Counted from the stretch's first letter, positions 1-8,857 are shown. The stretch: 61,395 nucleotides of DNA from Anaerosalibacter massiliensis (GCA_000751555.1 CCEZ01000011.1:1-61395); one strand, 5' to 3'. The notes: generated by a model not told the origin, from the sequence alone. Numbers and translations are program-made.

Positions 1-145
1 GTTTTTTTATTTTTATAAAATAGATAAGTATACAAAGGTATCTCTATAGTATCTTTAATAATGAAAGTCAAGTTTTAAGATAATGATTTTTCATAAGATA
101 AGCCTTTTTAGAATATAGTTATATAGCTATGAAAGGAGGATCACT

Positions 146-1165
146 ATGAATAAGAATTCACTTAAACTTGCTTTCATTTATATAGGTACGATTATTGGAG
201 CAGGATTTGCTTCAGGTAGAGAGATAATAGATTTTTTTGGGGAATATGGAGTTAAAGGTATTTTAGGAATGATTTTAAGCGGTTTTTTATTTATGTTTGT
301 AGGAGCTTTTTTTCTATCTAAAATATATGAAAAAAAGATAAATGGATATAAAGAGTTGATAGATAATGTATTTGGAGAAAAAATAGGTTTCATCATAGAC
401 ACTATAATTATATTTTCATTATTTATAGGTTTTTGTATTATGGTTTCTGGTTCTGGTGCACTATTTAATCAACAATTTAACTTTTCTAAAAATATAGGTA
501 TATACTTAATGGTAGTACTTTCTTTTATAGTTTTTTTATTCAGTATTGAAGGACTTTCTTTCATAAATTCTATATTAGTTCCATTATTAGTATTAGGTAT
601 TATTTATTTTGGGGGAAATGTAATTTTAAAAAATGGATTTGTTTTTAGCAATTTAGGTGGGGTAGAATATACAAGTAAAGGAAATTTTATAACTTCTTCT
701 ATTCTATATGTTAGCTTTAATAGTTTACTTTTGGTTGTGGTACTATCTTCTTTATTACCTATTATTCCAGATAAAAAAACTGCAATAAAAGGAGGAATAT
801 TCGGGGGGATAGTATTAGGAATTTTAGGATGTTTTATTTTAATATCTTTGTTGATTCTTTATACTCAGGTTTATGCATTAGATATACCTATGCTTAAAAT
901 ATCAGGCTATGAAGGTGAAATATATAGTAAAATTTTTAGTATTATATTATGGTTTGCAATGTTCACTACTGCTATAGCAAATGGATTTGGATTTATAGAA
1001 AGGATTTCTAAAAAAAGAAATAAAACATTAATTTCTTTAATATTTTGTTTATGCTCTATACCATTAGCTAAATTAGGATTTTCAAATCTTGTAGCAACAA
1101 TATATCCTATATTTGGATATTTTGGAGGATTTATTTTAATATTTTTGATAATTAGCTTGATATAA
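146..1165 (+). CDS. YkvI-like polytopic membrane protein
   Basis: A 339-residue, almost wholly hydrophobic protein with roughly ten predicted membrane segments. The N-terminal pattern IYIGTIIGAGFASGREI, a small-residue-rich first helix, is typical of the YkvI family, which is distantly related to amino-acid/polyamine/organocation transporters. A strong ribosome site (AAAGGAGG) lies seven bases before the ATG. Seen: length, hydrophobicity and the first-helix motif. Known: YkvI proteins have no firmly established substrate. Inferred: a secondary transporter in the cytoplasmic membrane. The next gene starts 38 bases downstream on the same strand and may be co-transcribed. The first 145 bases of the window hold no gene I can support. 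Confidence 0.75.
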   Translation: MNKNSLKLAFIYIGTIIGAGFASGREIIDFFGEYGVKGILGMILSGFLFMFVGAFFLSKIYEKKINGYKELIDNVFGEKIGFIIDTIIIFSLFIGFCIMVSGSGALFNQQFNFSKNIGIYLMVVLSFIVFLFSIEGLSFINSILVPLLVLGIIYFGGNVILKNGFVFSNLGGVEYTSKGNFITSSILYVSFNSLLLVVVLSSLLPIIPDKKTAIKGGIFGGIVLGILGCFILISLLILYTQVYALDIPMLKISGYEGEIYSKIFSIILWFAMFTTAIANGFGFIERISKKRNKTLISLIFCLCSIPLAKLGFSNLVATIYPIFGYFGGFILIFLIISLI

Positions 1166-1203
1166 AGATTGTAGTATAATAAAAGAAAAAGGATGTGGAT
1201 TAA

Positions 1204-2019
1204 ATGCCTTATATAAAAATAAAGGATAAAAATCTATATTATAGAGAATATGGAGAAGGAGATGTTTTAGTATTTTTAAATGGTATGATGATGAGTACCA
1301 CTAGCTGGTCTCCATTTATAAAGTTTTTTTCTAGTGAATACAAAATACTCTTAGTAGATTTAATAGATCAAGGTCGCTCAGATAAGGCAGATACTTTTTA
1401 TACTCAAGATATGCATGTTGAAATGCTTAAGGATATTTTTGAAAAATTAGGATACCATAAGGTACACCTTATAGGTACATCCTATGGTGGAGAAATAGCT
1501 CAATTATTTACATTAAAATATAAAGATATGGTTAGATCTTTAATACTTTCTAATACAACTAGCTATACTGATGAATATATTAAGAAAGTAGAAAAAGAAT
1601 GGTATCAATTAGCAGAAGCCCATGATGATAATTTATTTTTAAATACAGTTATCTCTAGTGTATATTCGGAAAATTTTTACAAAGAGAATATTAAATGGAT
1701 TGAAGGAAATAAGAAACAAATTAAGAGAATATTGGATAAAGAATGGTATAAATCATTTATGAGAGGAATCATAAGTACTTATGATTTTAATGTAAATAAT
1801 CAATTAAACCAGATTAGAATCCCTACATTAGTTATAAGTTCAGATTTAGATACAGTGATACCTATGAAATATCAACAAATTATTTATGAAAAGATTCCTT
1901 TATCTAGATGGATTGTAATAAAAGATTCAGGACATGCTTCCATATATGAAAAGCCTTATGAATTTATGTTGGTAGTATTAGGTTTTTTAAAAACTATGGA
2001 TTTTAAGTTAAATAAATAA
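1204..2019 (+). CDS. alpha/beta hydrolase
   Basis: A 271-residue alpha/beta-hydrolase-fold protein. The nucleophile elbow is GTSYGGE (Ser about residue 97), the acid lies in SSDLDTVIP (about 220) and the catalytic His in DSGHASIYEKP (about 245), so the triad looks complete. The LVDLIDQGRSDK segment is the usual turn after strand 4. There is no signal peptide, so it is cytoplasmic. The ATG follows AAAAGGATG. The substrate cannot be told from sequence; esterases, lipases and haloperoxidase-like enzymes share this pattern. It lies close after the YkvI-like gene and before a sigma-54 promoter that serves the next gene, so it is probably outside the sigma-54 unit. Confidence 0.85.
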   Translation: MPYIKIKDKNLYYREYGEGDVLVFLNGMMMSTTSWSPFIKFFSSEYKILLVDLIDQGRSDKADTFYTQDMHVEMLKDIFEKLGYHKVHLIGTSYGGEIAQLFTLKYKDMVRSLILSNTTSYTDEYIKKVEKEWYQLAEAHDDNLFLNTVISSVYSENFYKENIKWIEGNKKQIKRILDKEWYKSFMRGIISTYDFNVNNQLNQIRIPTLVISSDLDTVIPMKYQQIIYEKIPLSRWIVIKDSGHASIYEKPYEFMLVVLGFLKTMDFKLNK

Positions 2020-2245
2020 TATAAAATATGTTAAAATGTTAGCGAAACAGTACACTTTAATTTCTAAATAGCTACTAATGTTTGAAATATATAACAGTTT
2101 TTTTACGAAATAGTCAATTTTGTTTTGATTATGAACCTAAAGTTTGTATAATTATTTTAATTTTAAGAAATATTTGTTTATTATATTTTATTTAAATTTT
2201 TATATTCCTGTTGAATACTGTCTTTTGAGAAGAATATAAAAAATA

Positions 2246-2261
2246 TGGCACAATTTTTGCA
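2246..2261 (+). promoter_or_regulatory. sigma-54 (-24/-12) promoter upstream of the second alpha/beta hydrolase
   Basis: TGGCAC, five bases, then TTGCA. The GG and GC doublets have exactly the spacing of the sigma-54 consensus (TGGCAC-N5-TTGC). It lies 72 bases before the start codon at 2333, inside a 313-base gap (2020-2332) that holds no other gene. The sigma-54 activator encoded at 3512-5218 is the obvious candidate partner. The match is direct observation; use by RpoN is inference. Confidence 0.85.
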
Positions 2262-2332
2262 ATAAAATTATGGTATATTACTGATTTAAATGTTGAAATT
2301 CTATAATTAAAATAAATTTGGAGGTGCTTTTT

Positions 2333-3142
2333 ATGTCAATGTTTAAAACTAGCGATGGAGTTAATCTTTATTATGAAGTAGCAGGGGAAGGAAAACCAAT
2401 TGTATTTATTCATGGATGGACTGCAGATCATACAAGTTTTGAAGCACAAGTAAAAAATTTAAGTTCAGAATTTAAGATAATTACTTATGATCTTAGAGGA
2501 CATGGAGCTTCTGATAGGCCAGAAAAAGGCTTAACGATGAATAGATATGCTGTTGATTTAGAAGAATTAATGGAATATTTAGAATTAAAAGATGTAGTTC
2601 TTGTAGGTTGGTCTATGGGTTCGTCAATAATTTTTGATTATGTAAGAACCTATGGTGTATCAAGACTTTCATCGGTTGCTATAGTAGACATGACTCCTAA
2701 ACTTATTAATGATGATGAATGGAAAATGGGGCTCTATCATGGAAAGTTTACAATAGAAGATACATTTGATGCTTTGACTACTATGTGCAATAATTGGATG
2801 GATTTTGCTGAAGATTTTGCTAAGGATGCAATACCATATCTTAGTGAAAAGGAATTAGAACCTATATTAGAAGCATTAAATACTAATACACCTCATATAA
2901 TGTATTCAATGTGGACTGCAATGTCAGCTAATGATTATAGAGATGTATTAAAAGATATAACTGTTCCAACGTTAATTATATATGGTGAAAAGAGTACATT
3001 ATATTCAGAAGAAACAGCTAGGTATTTAAAGAAAAACATACAAAATTCAAAACTTGTTCCATTTGAAAATTGTACTCATTTTCTAGTAGTAGAGAATCCA
3101 GATAAACTTAGCAAGGTAGTCAAAGAAATTGCTTTGAAGTAA
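2333..3142 (+). CDS. alpha/beta hydrolase, sigma-54-controlled
   Basis: A 269-residue alpha/beta hydrolase. The oxyanion segment FIHGWTADHTSFE is followed by the nucleophile elbow VGWSMGSS (Ser about residue 97) and the catalytic His in NCTHFLVVENPDKL near the C-terminus. The strand-7 acid is less clear: the segment reads IYGEKSTLYS, without the usual Asp. The start is taken at the ATG preceded by GGAGGTG with seven bases between; a TTG fifteen bases upstream lies inside the ribosome site and is rejected. Its own sigma-54 promoter and its position next to the regulator and the hydroxybutyrate-type operon suggest hydrolysis of an ester or oligomer feeding that pathway. That role is inferred. 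Confidence 0.85.
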   Translation: MSMFKTSDGVNLYYEVAGEGKPIVFIHGWTADHTSFEAQVKNLSSEFKIITYDLRGHGASDRPEKGLTMNRYAVDLEELMEYLELKDVVLVGWSMGSSIIFDYVRTYGVSRLSSVAIVDMTPKLINDDEWKMGLYHGKFTIEDTFDALTTMCNNWMDFAEDFAKDAIPYLSEKELEPILEALNTNTPHIMYSMWTAMSANDYRDVLKDITVPTLIIYGEKSTLYSEETARYLKKNIQNSKLVPFENCTHFLVVENPDKLSKVVKEIALK

Positions 3143-3182
3143 ATTCATAATAAAGATAATGGTGTAATAGGAATGACTAAGC

Positions 3183-3373
3183 TTAGGGAAATGCAGTAGC
3201 ACTAGGTTTTATCCATACTCCTATGACAGCCTGAAAAAGTATTGAAAGGTATACTATTAAGTAGATTAGGACAACCAAAGGAAATAGCAAATGCTTATGG
3301 TTTTCTAGCTTCAGATGAAGCAAGCTATATAACTGATACATTATTAACTGTTTATGAAGGAAAAGTATTATAA
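3183..3373 (+). pseudogene. remnant of a short-chain dehydrogenase (FabG-like), C-terminal part only
   Basis: Reading from 3183 gives NAVALGFIHTPMTA and a stop. One frame away, from about 3229, the text resumes as PEKVLKGILLSRLGQPKEIA, then FLASDEASYIT and a stop at 3371-3373. Together they match the C-terminal third of classical SDR enzymes of the FabG type (VAPGFIDTPMT, PLGRLGQPEEIA, FLASDEASYITG). The catalytic Tyr-Lys region and the Rossmann half are absent, so this is a 5'-truncated, frameshifted relic. It differs from the intact SDR at 5530, so it is not a recent partial copy of that gene. Confidence 0.75.
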
Positions 3374-3392
3374 AATATAATCAAAATTGATT

Positions 3393-3430
3393 AAACTAAC
3401 ATTCATAATTTATGAGTGTTAGTTTTTTTA
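3393..3430 (+). terminator. Rho-independent terminator after the SDR remnant
   Basis: AACTAACATTCATAA and TTATGAGTGTTAGTT form a long near-perfect hairpin followed by a run of T. It separates the hydrolase transcript from the downstream regulator gene. Confidence 0.85.
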
Positions 3431-3511
3431 TGCTATATATAATATAAATGTTATAATAAAATAAATGAATAAGATAAAATTTTTAGGTATTTTATATAGG
3501 GGTGTATTATA

Positions 3512-5218
3512 ATGTCTGAAAATAAAATTGATTTATATAATCTAATCAATTCTTTAAGTTTAGGGGTTTTGATAGTAAATAAATATGGAAAAATAATATA
3601 TTTAAATTGTGAAGGGTTGAAAATATTAGATTTAAATGAAATTAAAGTTTTAAATAAAAATGCAATAGATATATTACCTGAATTTAAAATGGAAAGTTTT
3701 TTAAAAGATAATAGAAAACATAAAGCTCATACTTTAAAATATAATAATTCAGATATTATTGTAGTGAAGAAAACAATTACTAATAATGATTCTATTGAAG
3801 GAGCTTATGCATTTTTCCATAGATTGAGTATCTATAAAAAGTTTATTAGACAATTTGATACTGAAATAGAAACAGCCCATTTATTAAAAACTATAATGGA
3901 GACTACAAATGATGCTATTGTATATGTAAATAAAGAAGGGTATATAGAGATGTTAAGTAAACCATATGCAGAATTTTTAATGATAGATAGACATAAAGTC
4001 ATTGGAAAACATGTAACAGAAGTTATAGAAAATACAAGGATGCATACTGTAATTAAAACAGGAATTTCAGAAATAGCAGAAATTCAACAAATTAAGGGAA
4101 ATAAAATGATTGCAACTAGAATTCCTATATTTGTAAATGGGAAAGTAGTAGGAGCAGTAGGAAAAGTATTGTTTAGAGATATAGATGAATTAAATGCTTT
4201 ATACAAAAAGATAAGTAAAATAGAAAAAGAGTTAAATCTTTATAAAGATGAATTTAAAAAGGTAAATATGGCTAAGTATTCTTTAGATAATATAATAAGT
4301 GAAAGCAAATCTATGGATTATCTAAAAGATCTTACTAAAAGAGCAGCAAAAACTAATTCAAATATACTAATTTTAGGAGAAAGTGGAACAGGTAAAGAAT
4401 TATTTGCCCATGCTATACATAATCTTAGTGAACGGGCAAATGGACCTTTTATAAAGGTAAACTGTGGTGCTATTCCTTATGAATTATTAGAATCAGAACT
4501 ATTTGGATATGAAGAAGGCTCATTTACTGGAGCAGTAAAAGGAGGAAAAATTGGAAAGTTTAAAGCCGCAAATGGTGGCACTATTTTTCTAGATGAAATA
4601 GGAGATTTGCCTATGAATATGCAGGTGAAACTTCTAAGAGTATTACAAGACAAAGAGATAGAAAAAATAGGCTCTACTGAGTCAGAGGAAGTTGATGTTA
4701 GAGTTATTGCAGCAACTAATAGAGATTTAGAAAAGATGGTGTCAGAAGGGATGTTTAGATTAGATTTATACTATAGACTTAATGTATTGACTATAAAAAT
4801 TCCCCCACTAAAAGAAAGAAAGGATGATATTCCTATTCTTTCTAGACATTTAGTTCAAAAAATATCTAAGAGAGAAAATATATTAGTAAATGATGTTTCA
4901 GATAAAACATTAGAGTATTTAAAAAGATATGACTGGCCTGGAAATGTAAGAGAACTAGAAAATATACTTGAAAGAGCTATAAATTTTTTAGACGAAGATA
5001 CTATTATAAAGCCTGAACATTTACCACCTAGAATTACAGGAATTAAAAAAGAAAAGAATATAAGAAGTTTAAAACAAACTTTAGAAGAAATAGAAAGACA
5101 AACTATAATAGAAAGTTTAATATTCTCTAATGGAAATAAAACAAAGGCTGCGAATATTTTAGATATTAGTAGGACAAGTTTATATGAAAAAATAGCTAAA
5201 TATAATATAAACATTTGA
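3512..5218 (+). CDS. sigma-54-dependent PAS/AAA+/Fis-type transcriptional activator
   Basis: A 568-residue enhancer-binding protein. Two PAS-like sensor regions lie at about residues 5-110 and 125-235, a short coiled linker follows, and then the AAA+ domain: Walker A GESGTGKE (about 288), the sigma-54 contact loop as GSFTGA instead of the usual GAFTGA (about 336), Walker B TIFLDEIGD (about 355) and the R-finger segment FRLDLYYRLNVL. A C-terminal Fis-type helix-turn-helix begins near 541 (NKTKAANILDISRTSLYEKI). It lies between two sigma-54 promoters (2246 and 5471) and very probably activates both. The ligand sensed by the PAS domains is unknown. The start ATG follows AGGGGTG. Confidence 0.95.
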   Translation: MSENKIDLYNLINSLSLGVLIVNKYGKIIYLNCEGLKILDLNEIKVLNKNAIDILPEFKMESFLKDNRKHKAHTLKYNNSDIIVVKKTITNNDSIEGAYAFFHRLSIYKKFIRQFDTEIETAHLLKTIMETTNDAIVYVNKEGYIEMLSKPYAEFLMIDRHKVIGKHVTEVIENTRMHTVIKTGISEIAEIQQIKGNKMIATRIPIFVNGKVVGAVGKVLFRDIDELNALYKKISKIEKELNLYKDEFKKVNMAKYSLDNIISESKSMDYLKDLTKRAAKTNSNILILGESGTGKELFAHAIHNLSERANGPFIKVNCGAIPYELLESELFGYEEGSFTGAVKGGKIGKFKAANGGTIFLDEIGDLPMNMQVKLLRVLQDKEIEKIGSTESEEVDVRVIAATNRDLEKMVSEGMFRLDLYYRLNVLTIKIPPLKERKDDIPILSRHLVQKISKRENILVNDVSDKTLEYLKRYDWPGNVRELENILERAINFLDEDTIIKPEHLPPRITGIKKEKNIRSLKQTLEEIERQTIIESLIFSNGNKTKAANILDISRTSLYEKIAKYNINI

Positions 5219-5307
5219 CAATATGTAATGTGGCATATTATACAATTTTTAAAATTGTCAGAAAATATCACGTTTAATAGTTAAAAAAACAAATAATGTA
5301 CGTAAAA

Positions 5308-5345
5308 TCTAACAATTAATTTATATAAAAATATATATTGTTAGA
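5308..5345. repeat. inverted repeat, possible enhancer site for the sigma-54 activator
   Basis: TCTAACAAT at 5308-5316 is repeated in inverse as ATTGTTAGA at 5337-5345. It lies about 125-160 bases upstream of the -24 element at 5471, a usual distance for upstream activator sequences. Assignment to the adjacent regulator is inference; it could also be a weak hairpin in the regulator's 3' UTR. Confidence 0.4.
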
Positions 5346-5363
5346 TTTATTGACATAAAATAA

Positions 5364-5410
5364 AAAATAGGTGTTTTTTTAGATAGAAAAACACCTATTT
5401 TTTATTTTTT
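5364..5410 (+). terminator. terminator of the sigma-54 regulator gene
   Basis: AAAATAGGTGTTTTT pairs with AAAAACACCTATTTT across a short loop and is followed by a T-rich tract. It ends the regulator transcript before the sigma-54 promoter at 5471. Confidence 0.85.
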
Positions 5411-5470
5411 AAAAAAAGTATATTTAAGAAAGTGGATAGATTAAAGGATTATGAAGTACTAGTAAAAAAA

Positions 5471-5486
5471 TGGCATAGGTATTGCA
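5471..5486 (+). promoter_or_regulatory. sigma-54 (-24/-12) promoter of the hydroxybutyrate-type operon
   Basis: TGGCAT, five bases, then TTGCA, with exact GG-to-GC spacing. It lies 44 bases before the SDR start codon. With the similar element at 2246 it flanks the activator gene on both sides. Confidence 0.85.
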
Positions 5487-5529
5487 ATATATTATGTAGA
5501 AATAGAAAATGGTAAAGGAGGTATAAGGA

Positions 5530-6291
5530 ATGTTAAAGAATAAAGTATGTATTGTGACGGGTTCAGCTAGCGGTATAGGCTTAGCAGTTGCAGAGGCTTT
5601 CTCTAAAGATGGTGGAAATGTGGTAATGGCGGATATAAATGAAAAAAAACTAAAAACTGAATCAGAAAGAATAGGTGCAGATTATTTTAAAACAGATTTA
5701 AGCACAAGGGAAGGCTGTAAAAAATTAGTTGATTATACTATAGATAAGTTTTCAAAAGTGGATATTCTTGTAAACAATGCTGGTATTCAACATGTTTCTC
5801 CAATTGAAGAATTTCCTGAAGATAAATGGGATTTTATGATGTCTTTAATGCTAACTGCACCATTTTTGTTGACAAAATATGCATGGTCCTATATGAAAAA
5901 ACAAAAATGGGGAAGAGTTATAAATATTAATTCCATACATGGTTTAAGGGCATCTGAATTTAAAGTAGCTTATGTTTCAGCCAAGCATGGAATTTCAGGT
6001 TTAACAAAAACTGCTGCATTAGAAGGTGGACCTTATGGTATAACAGTAAATTCAATTTGTCCTGCGTATGTTAAAACTCCTTTAGTAGAAAATCAAATTG
6101 ATGATCAAGCAAAAACTCATGGAATATCAAAAGAAGAAGTTGTAGAAGAGATAATGTTAAAAAAGGCAGTTATTAAAAAGCTAATGGATCCATCAGATAT
6201 AGGAGAATTAGCCAAGTTCTTATGTACAGATGCTGGTGCTCATATAACAGGGTCAATGATACCAGTAGATGGTGGTTGGACAGCTGGCTAA
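5530..6291 (+). CDS. bdhA: 3-hydroxybutyrate dehydrogenase (SDR family)
   Basis: A 253-residue classical SDR. The NAD-binding motif TGSASGIG is at residues 10-17, NNAG at about 85, the catalytic Ser in INSIHG (about 138) and YxxxK as YVSAKHG (about 150). The segments NNAGIQHVSPIEEFP, CPAYVKTPLVENQI and the C-terminal PVDGGWTAG are the pattern of D-3-hydroxybutyrate dehydrogenases, which oxidise 3-hydroxybutyrate to acetoacetate with NAD+. It is the first gene of a sigma-54 operon followed by an acyl-CoA dehydrogenase-type gene and a permease. The ribosome site AAAGGAGG lies close before the ATG. Related hydroxyacids cannot be excluded as substrate. Confidence 0.85.
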   Translation: MLKNKVCIVTGSASGIGLAVAEAFSKDGGNVVMADINEKKLKTESERIGADYFKTDLSTREGCKKLVDYTIDKFSKVDILVNNAGIQHVSPIEEFPEDKWDFMMSLMLTAPFLLTKYAWSYMKKQKWGRVININSIHGLRASEFKVAYVSAKHGISGLTKTAALEGGPYGITVNSICPAYVKTPLVENQIDDQAKTHGISKEEVVEEIMLKKAVIKKLMDPSDIGELAKFLCTDAGAHITGSMIPVDGGWTAG

Positions 6292-6341
6292 ATTGTTTAT
6301 AGGAGAATATTTTAAAAATAAATTAGAAGGGGGTTATATTT

Positions 6342-7286
6342 ATGGATTTAAAAGATATTAAAAAAGTTGGTGTAGCAGGAGCAGGTACTATGGGTTCTGG
6401 TATAGCTCAAACATTTGCACAAAAAGGTTATGAAGTAGTTATAACAGACATATCAGAAGCATTTTTAGAAAATGCTAAAAAAATTATATCAATAAATAAT
6501 ACTAATTTGATTGAGGAAAAAATAATAACAAAATTAGAAGCAGAAGAATCTATTAAAAATATAAAATATACAACAGATAAAAATGCTTTTTCTGATGTAG
6601 ATATTATTATTGAATGTATAGTAGAAAAAATGGATATTAAACAGGATTTTTGGAGAGAAGTTGAAGAAATAGCTAAAAAAGATGCAATATTTGCTACGAA
6701 CACATCTGGCCTTAGTATTACAGAAATTTGTAAAAAGGTTGAGGATAAGGGAAGATTTATAGGGATGCATTGGTGGAATCCTCCACATATTATTCCGCTA
6801 ATTGAAGTAATAAGAGGAGAAGAAACTAATGATGAAACTGTTGATACATTAGTAAAGTTAGTTAAAGAAATAGGTAGAGAACCTGTAGTAGTTCAAAAAG
6901 ATGCTAATGGATTTATAGGTAATAGAATACAATTTGCAGTTTTTAGAGAAGCATTAAAAATAGTGGATGAAGGTATAGCTACTGTTGAAGATGTGGACAA
7001 GGCAATGAAATATGGACTTGGATTTAGATATGCAACAATAGGACCTTTTGAAACAGCTGATTTAGGTGGGTTAGATACATTCTATTATATATCATCTTAT
7101 TTATTTAACGAACTAAGTGATGCAAAAGAGCCATCAGATACATTAAAAAATCTAGTTAATAATGAGAATCTAGGTGTAAAATCAGGAAAGGGATTCTATG
7201 ATTATTCAGATGGAAAAGATGAAGAAGCTATGGCACATAGAGATAAAATGTTTTTCAAAATGTTAAGAGAAATACACAATGGATAA
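6342..7286 (+). CDS. 3-hydroxyacyl-CoA dehydrogenase family protein
   Basis: A 314-residue NAD-dependent enzyme. The Rossmann motif GAGTMGSGIA is at about residues 13-22, the His-Asn active-site segment at HWWNPPHIIPLIEV (about 145) and the C-terminal helical domain contains DANGFIGNRIQ and GVKSGKGFYDY. It is about 30 residues longer than butyryl-type HBD enzymes and carries HWWNPPH where those have HFFNP, a form also seen in enzymes acting on other hydroxyacids or their CoA esters. It is second in the sigma-54 operon, 50 bases after bdhA, with its own AGAAGGGGG site. Inferred role: oxidation of a second beta-hydroxy substrate in the same pathway. Confidence 0.85.
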   Translation: MDLKDIKKVGVAGAGTMGSGIAQTFAQKGYEVVITDISEAFLENAKKIISINNTNLIEEKIITKLEAEESIKNIKYTTDKNAFSDVDIIIECIVEKMDIKQDFWREVEEIAKKDAIFATNTSGLSITEICKKVEDKGRFIGMHWWNPPHIIPLIEVIRGEETNDETVDTLVKLVKEIGREPVVVQKDANGFIGNRIQFAVFREALKIVDEGIATVEDVDKAMKYGLGFRYATIGPFETADLGGLDTFYYISSYLFNELSDAKEPSDTLKNLVNNENLGVKSGKGFYDYSDGKDEEAMAHRDKMFFKMLREIHNG

Positions 7287-7312
7287 TTGTATAGACATAA
7301 AAAATATAGACA

Positions 7313-7346
7313 CCTTTCTGTTTCATTTAATAATGAAACAGAAAGG
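7313..7346 (+). repeat. perfect 15-bp hairpin between the dehydrogenase and permease genes
   Basis: CCTTTCTGTTTCATT and its exact complement enclose a four-base loop. No T-run follows, so it is not a standard terminator. It may be an mRNA processing or stability element that sets permease expression relative to the enzymes. Confidence 0.6.
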
Positions 7347-7437
7347 GAATTTATGATAATGGACTTATAAATATAAAAAACCTACCCCAAAGTTATGAGA
7401 AGTAAAAAATATATTAAATGGAGAGGTGAAAAGTTTA

Positions 7438-8814
7438 ATGTTAGGAGTAATAGGAGTTATACTAACTTTAGTATTATTAATGTATCTTGCTTATAAAGGT
7501 GCAAGCATAATTCTATTAGCCCCTATTTTAGCATTATTAGCAGCATTATTAAGTGCAGGATTAGATGCACATTTGATGGCAACCTATACAGAAGTATTTA
7601 TGAAGGCATTTGCTAATTATGCAAAATCGTATTTTCCAATATTTTTATTAGGGGCAATATTCGGAAAATTAATGGATGAATCAGGAGCGGCAAAAGCCAT
7701 TGCCCATGGTGTAGCAGAGAAATTTGGAAAAGAAAGAGCACTTCTTGCAGTAGTAATATCTTGTGGAGTTTTAACCTATGGTGGAGTTTCACTATTTGTT
7801 GTGGCTTTTGCAGTATATCCAATAGCTGCTTCATTATTTGAGCAGTCGAATATACCTAAGAAATTTATTCCACCAGCAATTGCATTAGGATCTTTTACCT
7901 TTACTATGACGGCACTTCCGGGAACACCTCAGATACAAAATGCTATACCTATGCAGTATTTTGGAACAGATGCATATGCAGCACCAATGTTAGGAATAGT
8001 TTCAGGAATTATTATGGTATCAGCAGGTATAATTTATTTAAATAGAGAAATTAAAAAATCTCAAGGAAAAGGAGAAGGTTTCGAAAAAGCAGATGAAGAA
8101 TTAGCTGTAACAACAGAAGAAAGTTTACCACCTTTTTGGAGTTCAATAACACCTATAATAGTAGTTTTAGTTCTTAATTATATATTAGGAAGAGTAGTTT
8201 ATCCAAAAATTGATGGTTCATATCTAGAAAAATTTGGCACTGATTTACAAACAGTATCTGGTACTTGGAGTTTAATAATTTCATTAGTTGTAGCTATTTT
8301 ACTTACAATACTTTTAAACAGAAAGCGCTTTGATAGTATTTTAAAAAATCTTAATAAGGGAACATTAGAATCTCTTCCAACAATTATAAATACGGCTTCA
8401 GTAGTTGGATATGGAAATGTTATAGGGTCTCTTGCAGCATTTGAAATAGTTAAAAATGCAATTCTAGGGGTATCCTCAAATCCACTTATTTCAGAGGCAA
8501 TATCAGTTAATGTTCTAGCTGGTATAACAGGTTCAGCTTCAGGGGGAATGAGTATATCACTAGAAGCACTATCAGAACAATATTTAACTATGGCCTCTCA
8601 GGCAGGTATAAGTCCAGAAGTACTCCATAGAATTGCATCATTGGCAAGTGGAGGCTTAGATACATTACCTCACAATGGTGCTGTTGTAACATTGTTATCA
8701 GTTTGTGGAATGACTCATAAGGAATCTTATAGATATATTTTTGTAGTTTCAGTACTTATACCAATGCTTACTTCTATAATAGCTATAGTACTTGGAAATT
8801 TCGGAGTAGTATAA
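7438..8814 (+). CDS. GntP-family permease
   Basis: About 458 residues with 12-13 membrane segments. The N-terminus YKGASIILLAPILALLAALL, the motif GALFGK-like LLGAIFGKLMDESGAA and the conserved central GTPQIQNAIP and C-terminal GGLDTLPHNGAVVTLL are characteristic of the GntP family (gluconate and hydroxyacid carriers). Third gene of the hydroxybutyrate-type operon, so the likely cargo is 3-hydroxybutyrate or a related hydroxyacid rather than gluconate. The start is set at the ATG eleven bases after GGAGAGG. A GTG twelve bases upstream overlaps that site and is less likely. Confidence 0.9.
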   Translation: MLGVIGVILTLVLLMYLAYKGASIILLAPILALLAALLSAGLDAHLMATYTEVFMKAFANYAKSYFPIFLLGAIFGKLMDESGAAKAIAHGVAEKFGKERALLAVVISCGVLTYGGVSLFVVAFAVYPIAASLFEQSNIPKKFIPPAIALGSFTFTMTALPGTPQIQNAIPMQYFGTDAYAAPMLGIVSGIIMVSAGIIYLNREIKKSQGKGEGFEKADEELAVTTEESLPPFWSSITPIIVVLVLNYILGRVVYPKIDGSYLEKFGTDLQTVSGTWSLIISLVVAILLTILLNRKRFDSILKNLNKGTLESLPTIINTASVVGYGNVIGSLAAFEIVKNAILGVSSNPLISEAISVNVLAGITGSASGGMSISLEALSEQYLTMASQAGISPEVLHRIASLASGGLDTLPHNGAVVTLLSVCGMTHKESYRYIFVVSVLIPMLTSIIAIVLGNFGVV

Positions 8815-8821
8815 TACGATA

Positions 8822-8857
8822 ATGAATAAACCCCTTAATTTCAAGGGGTTTATTCAT
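8822..8857. terminator. bidirectional terminator between the permease and MocR genes
   Basis: ATGAATAAACCCCTT and its exact complement form a 15-bp stem with a six-base loop, T-rich on both flanks. It overlaps the stop codon of the converging minus-strand gene. Confidence 0.85.
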
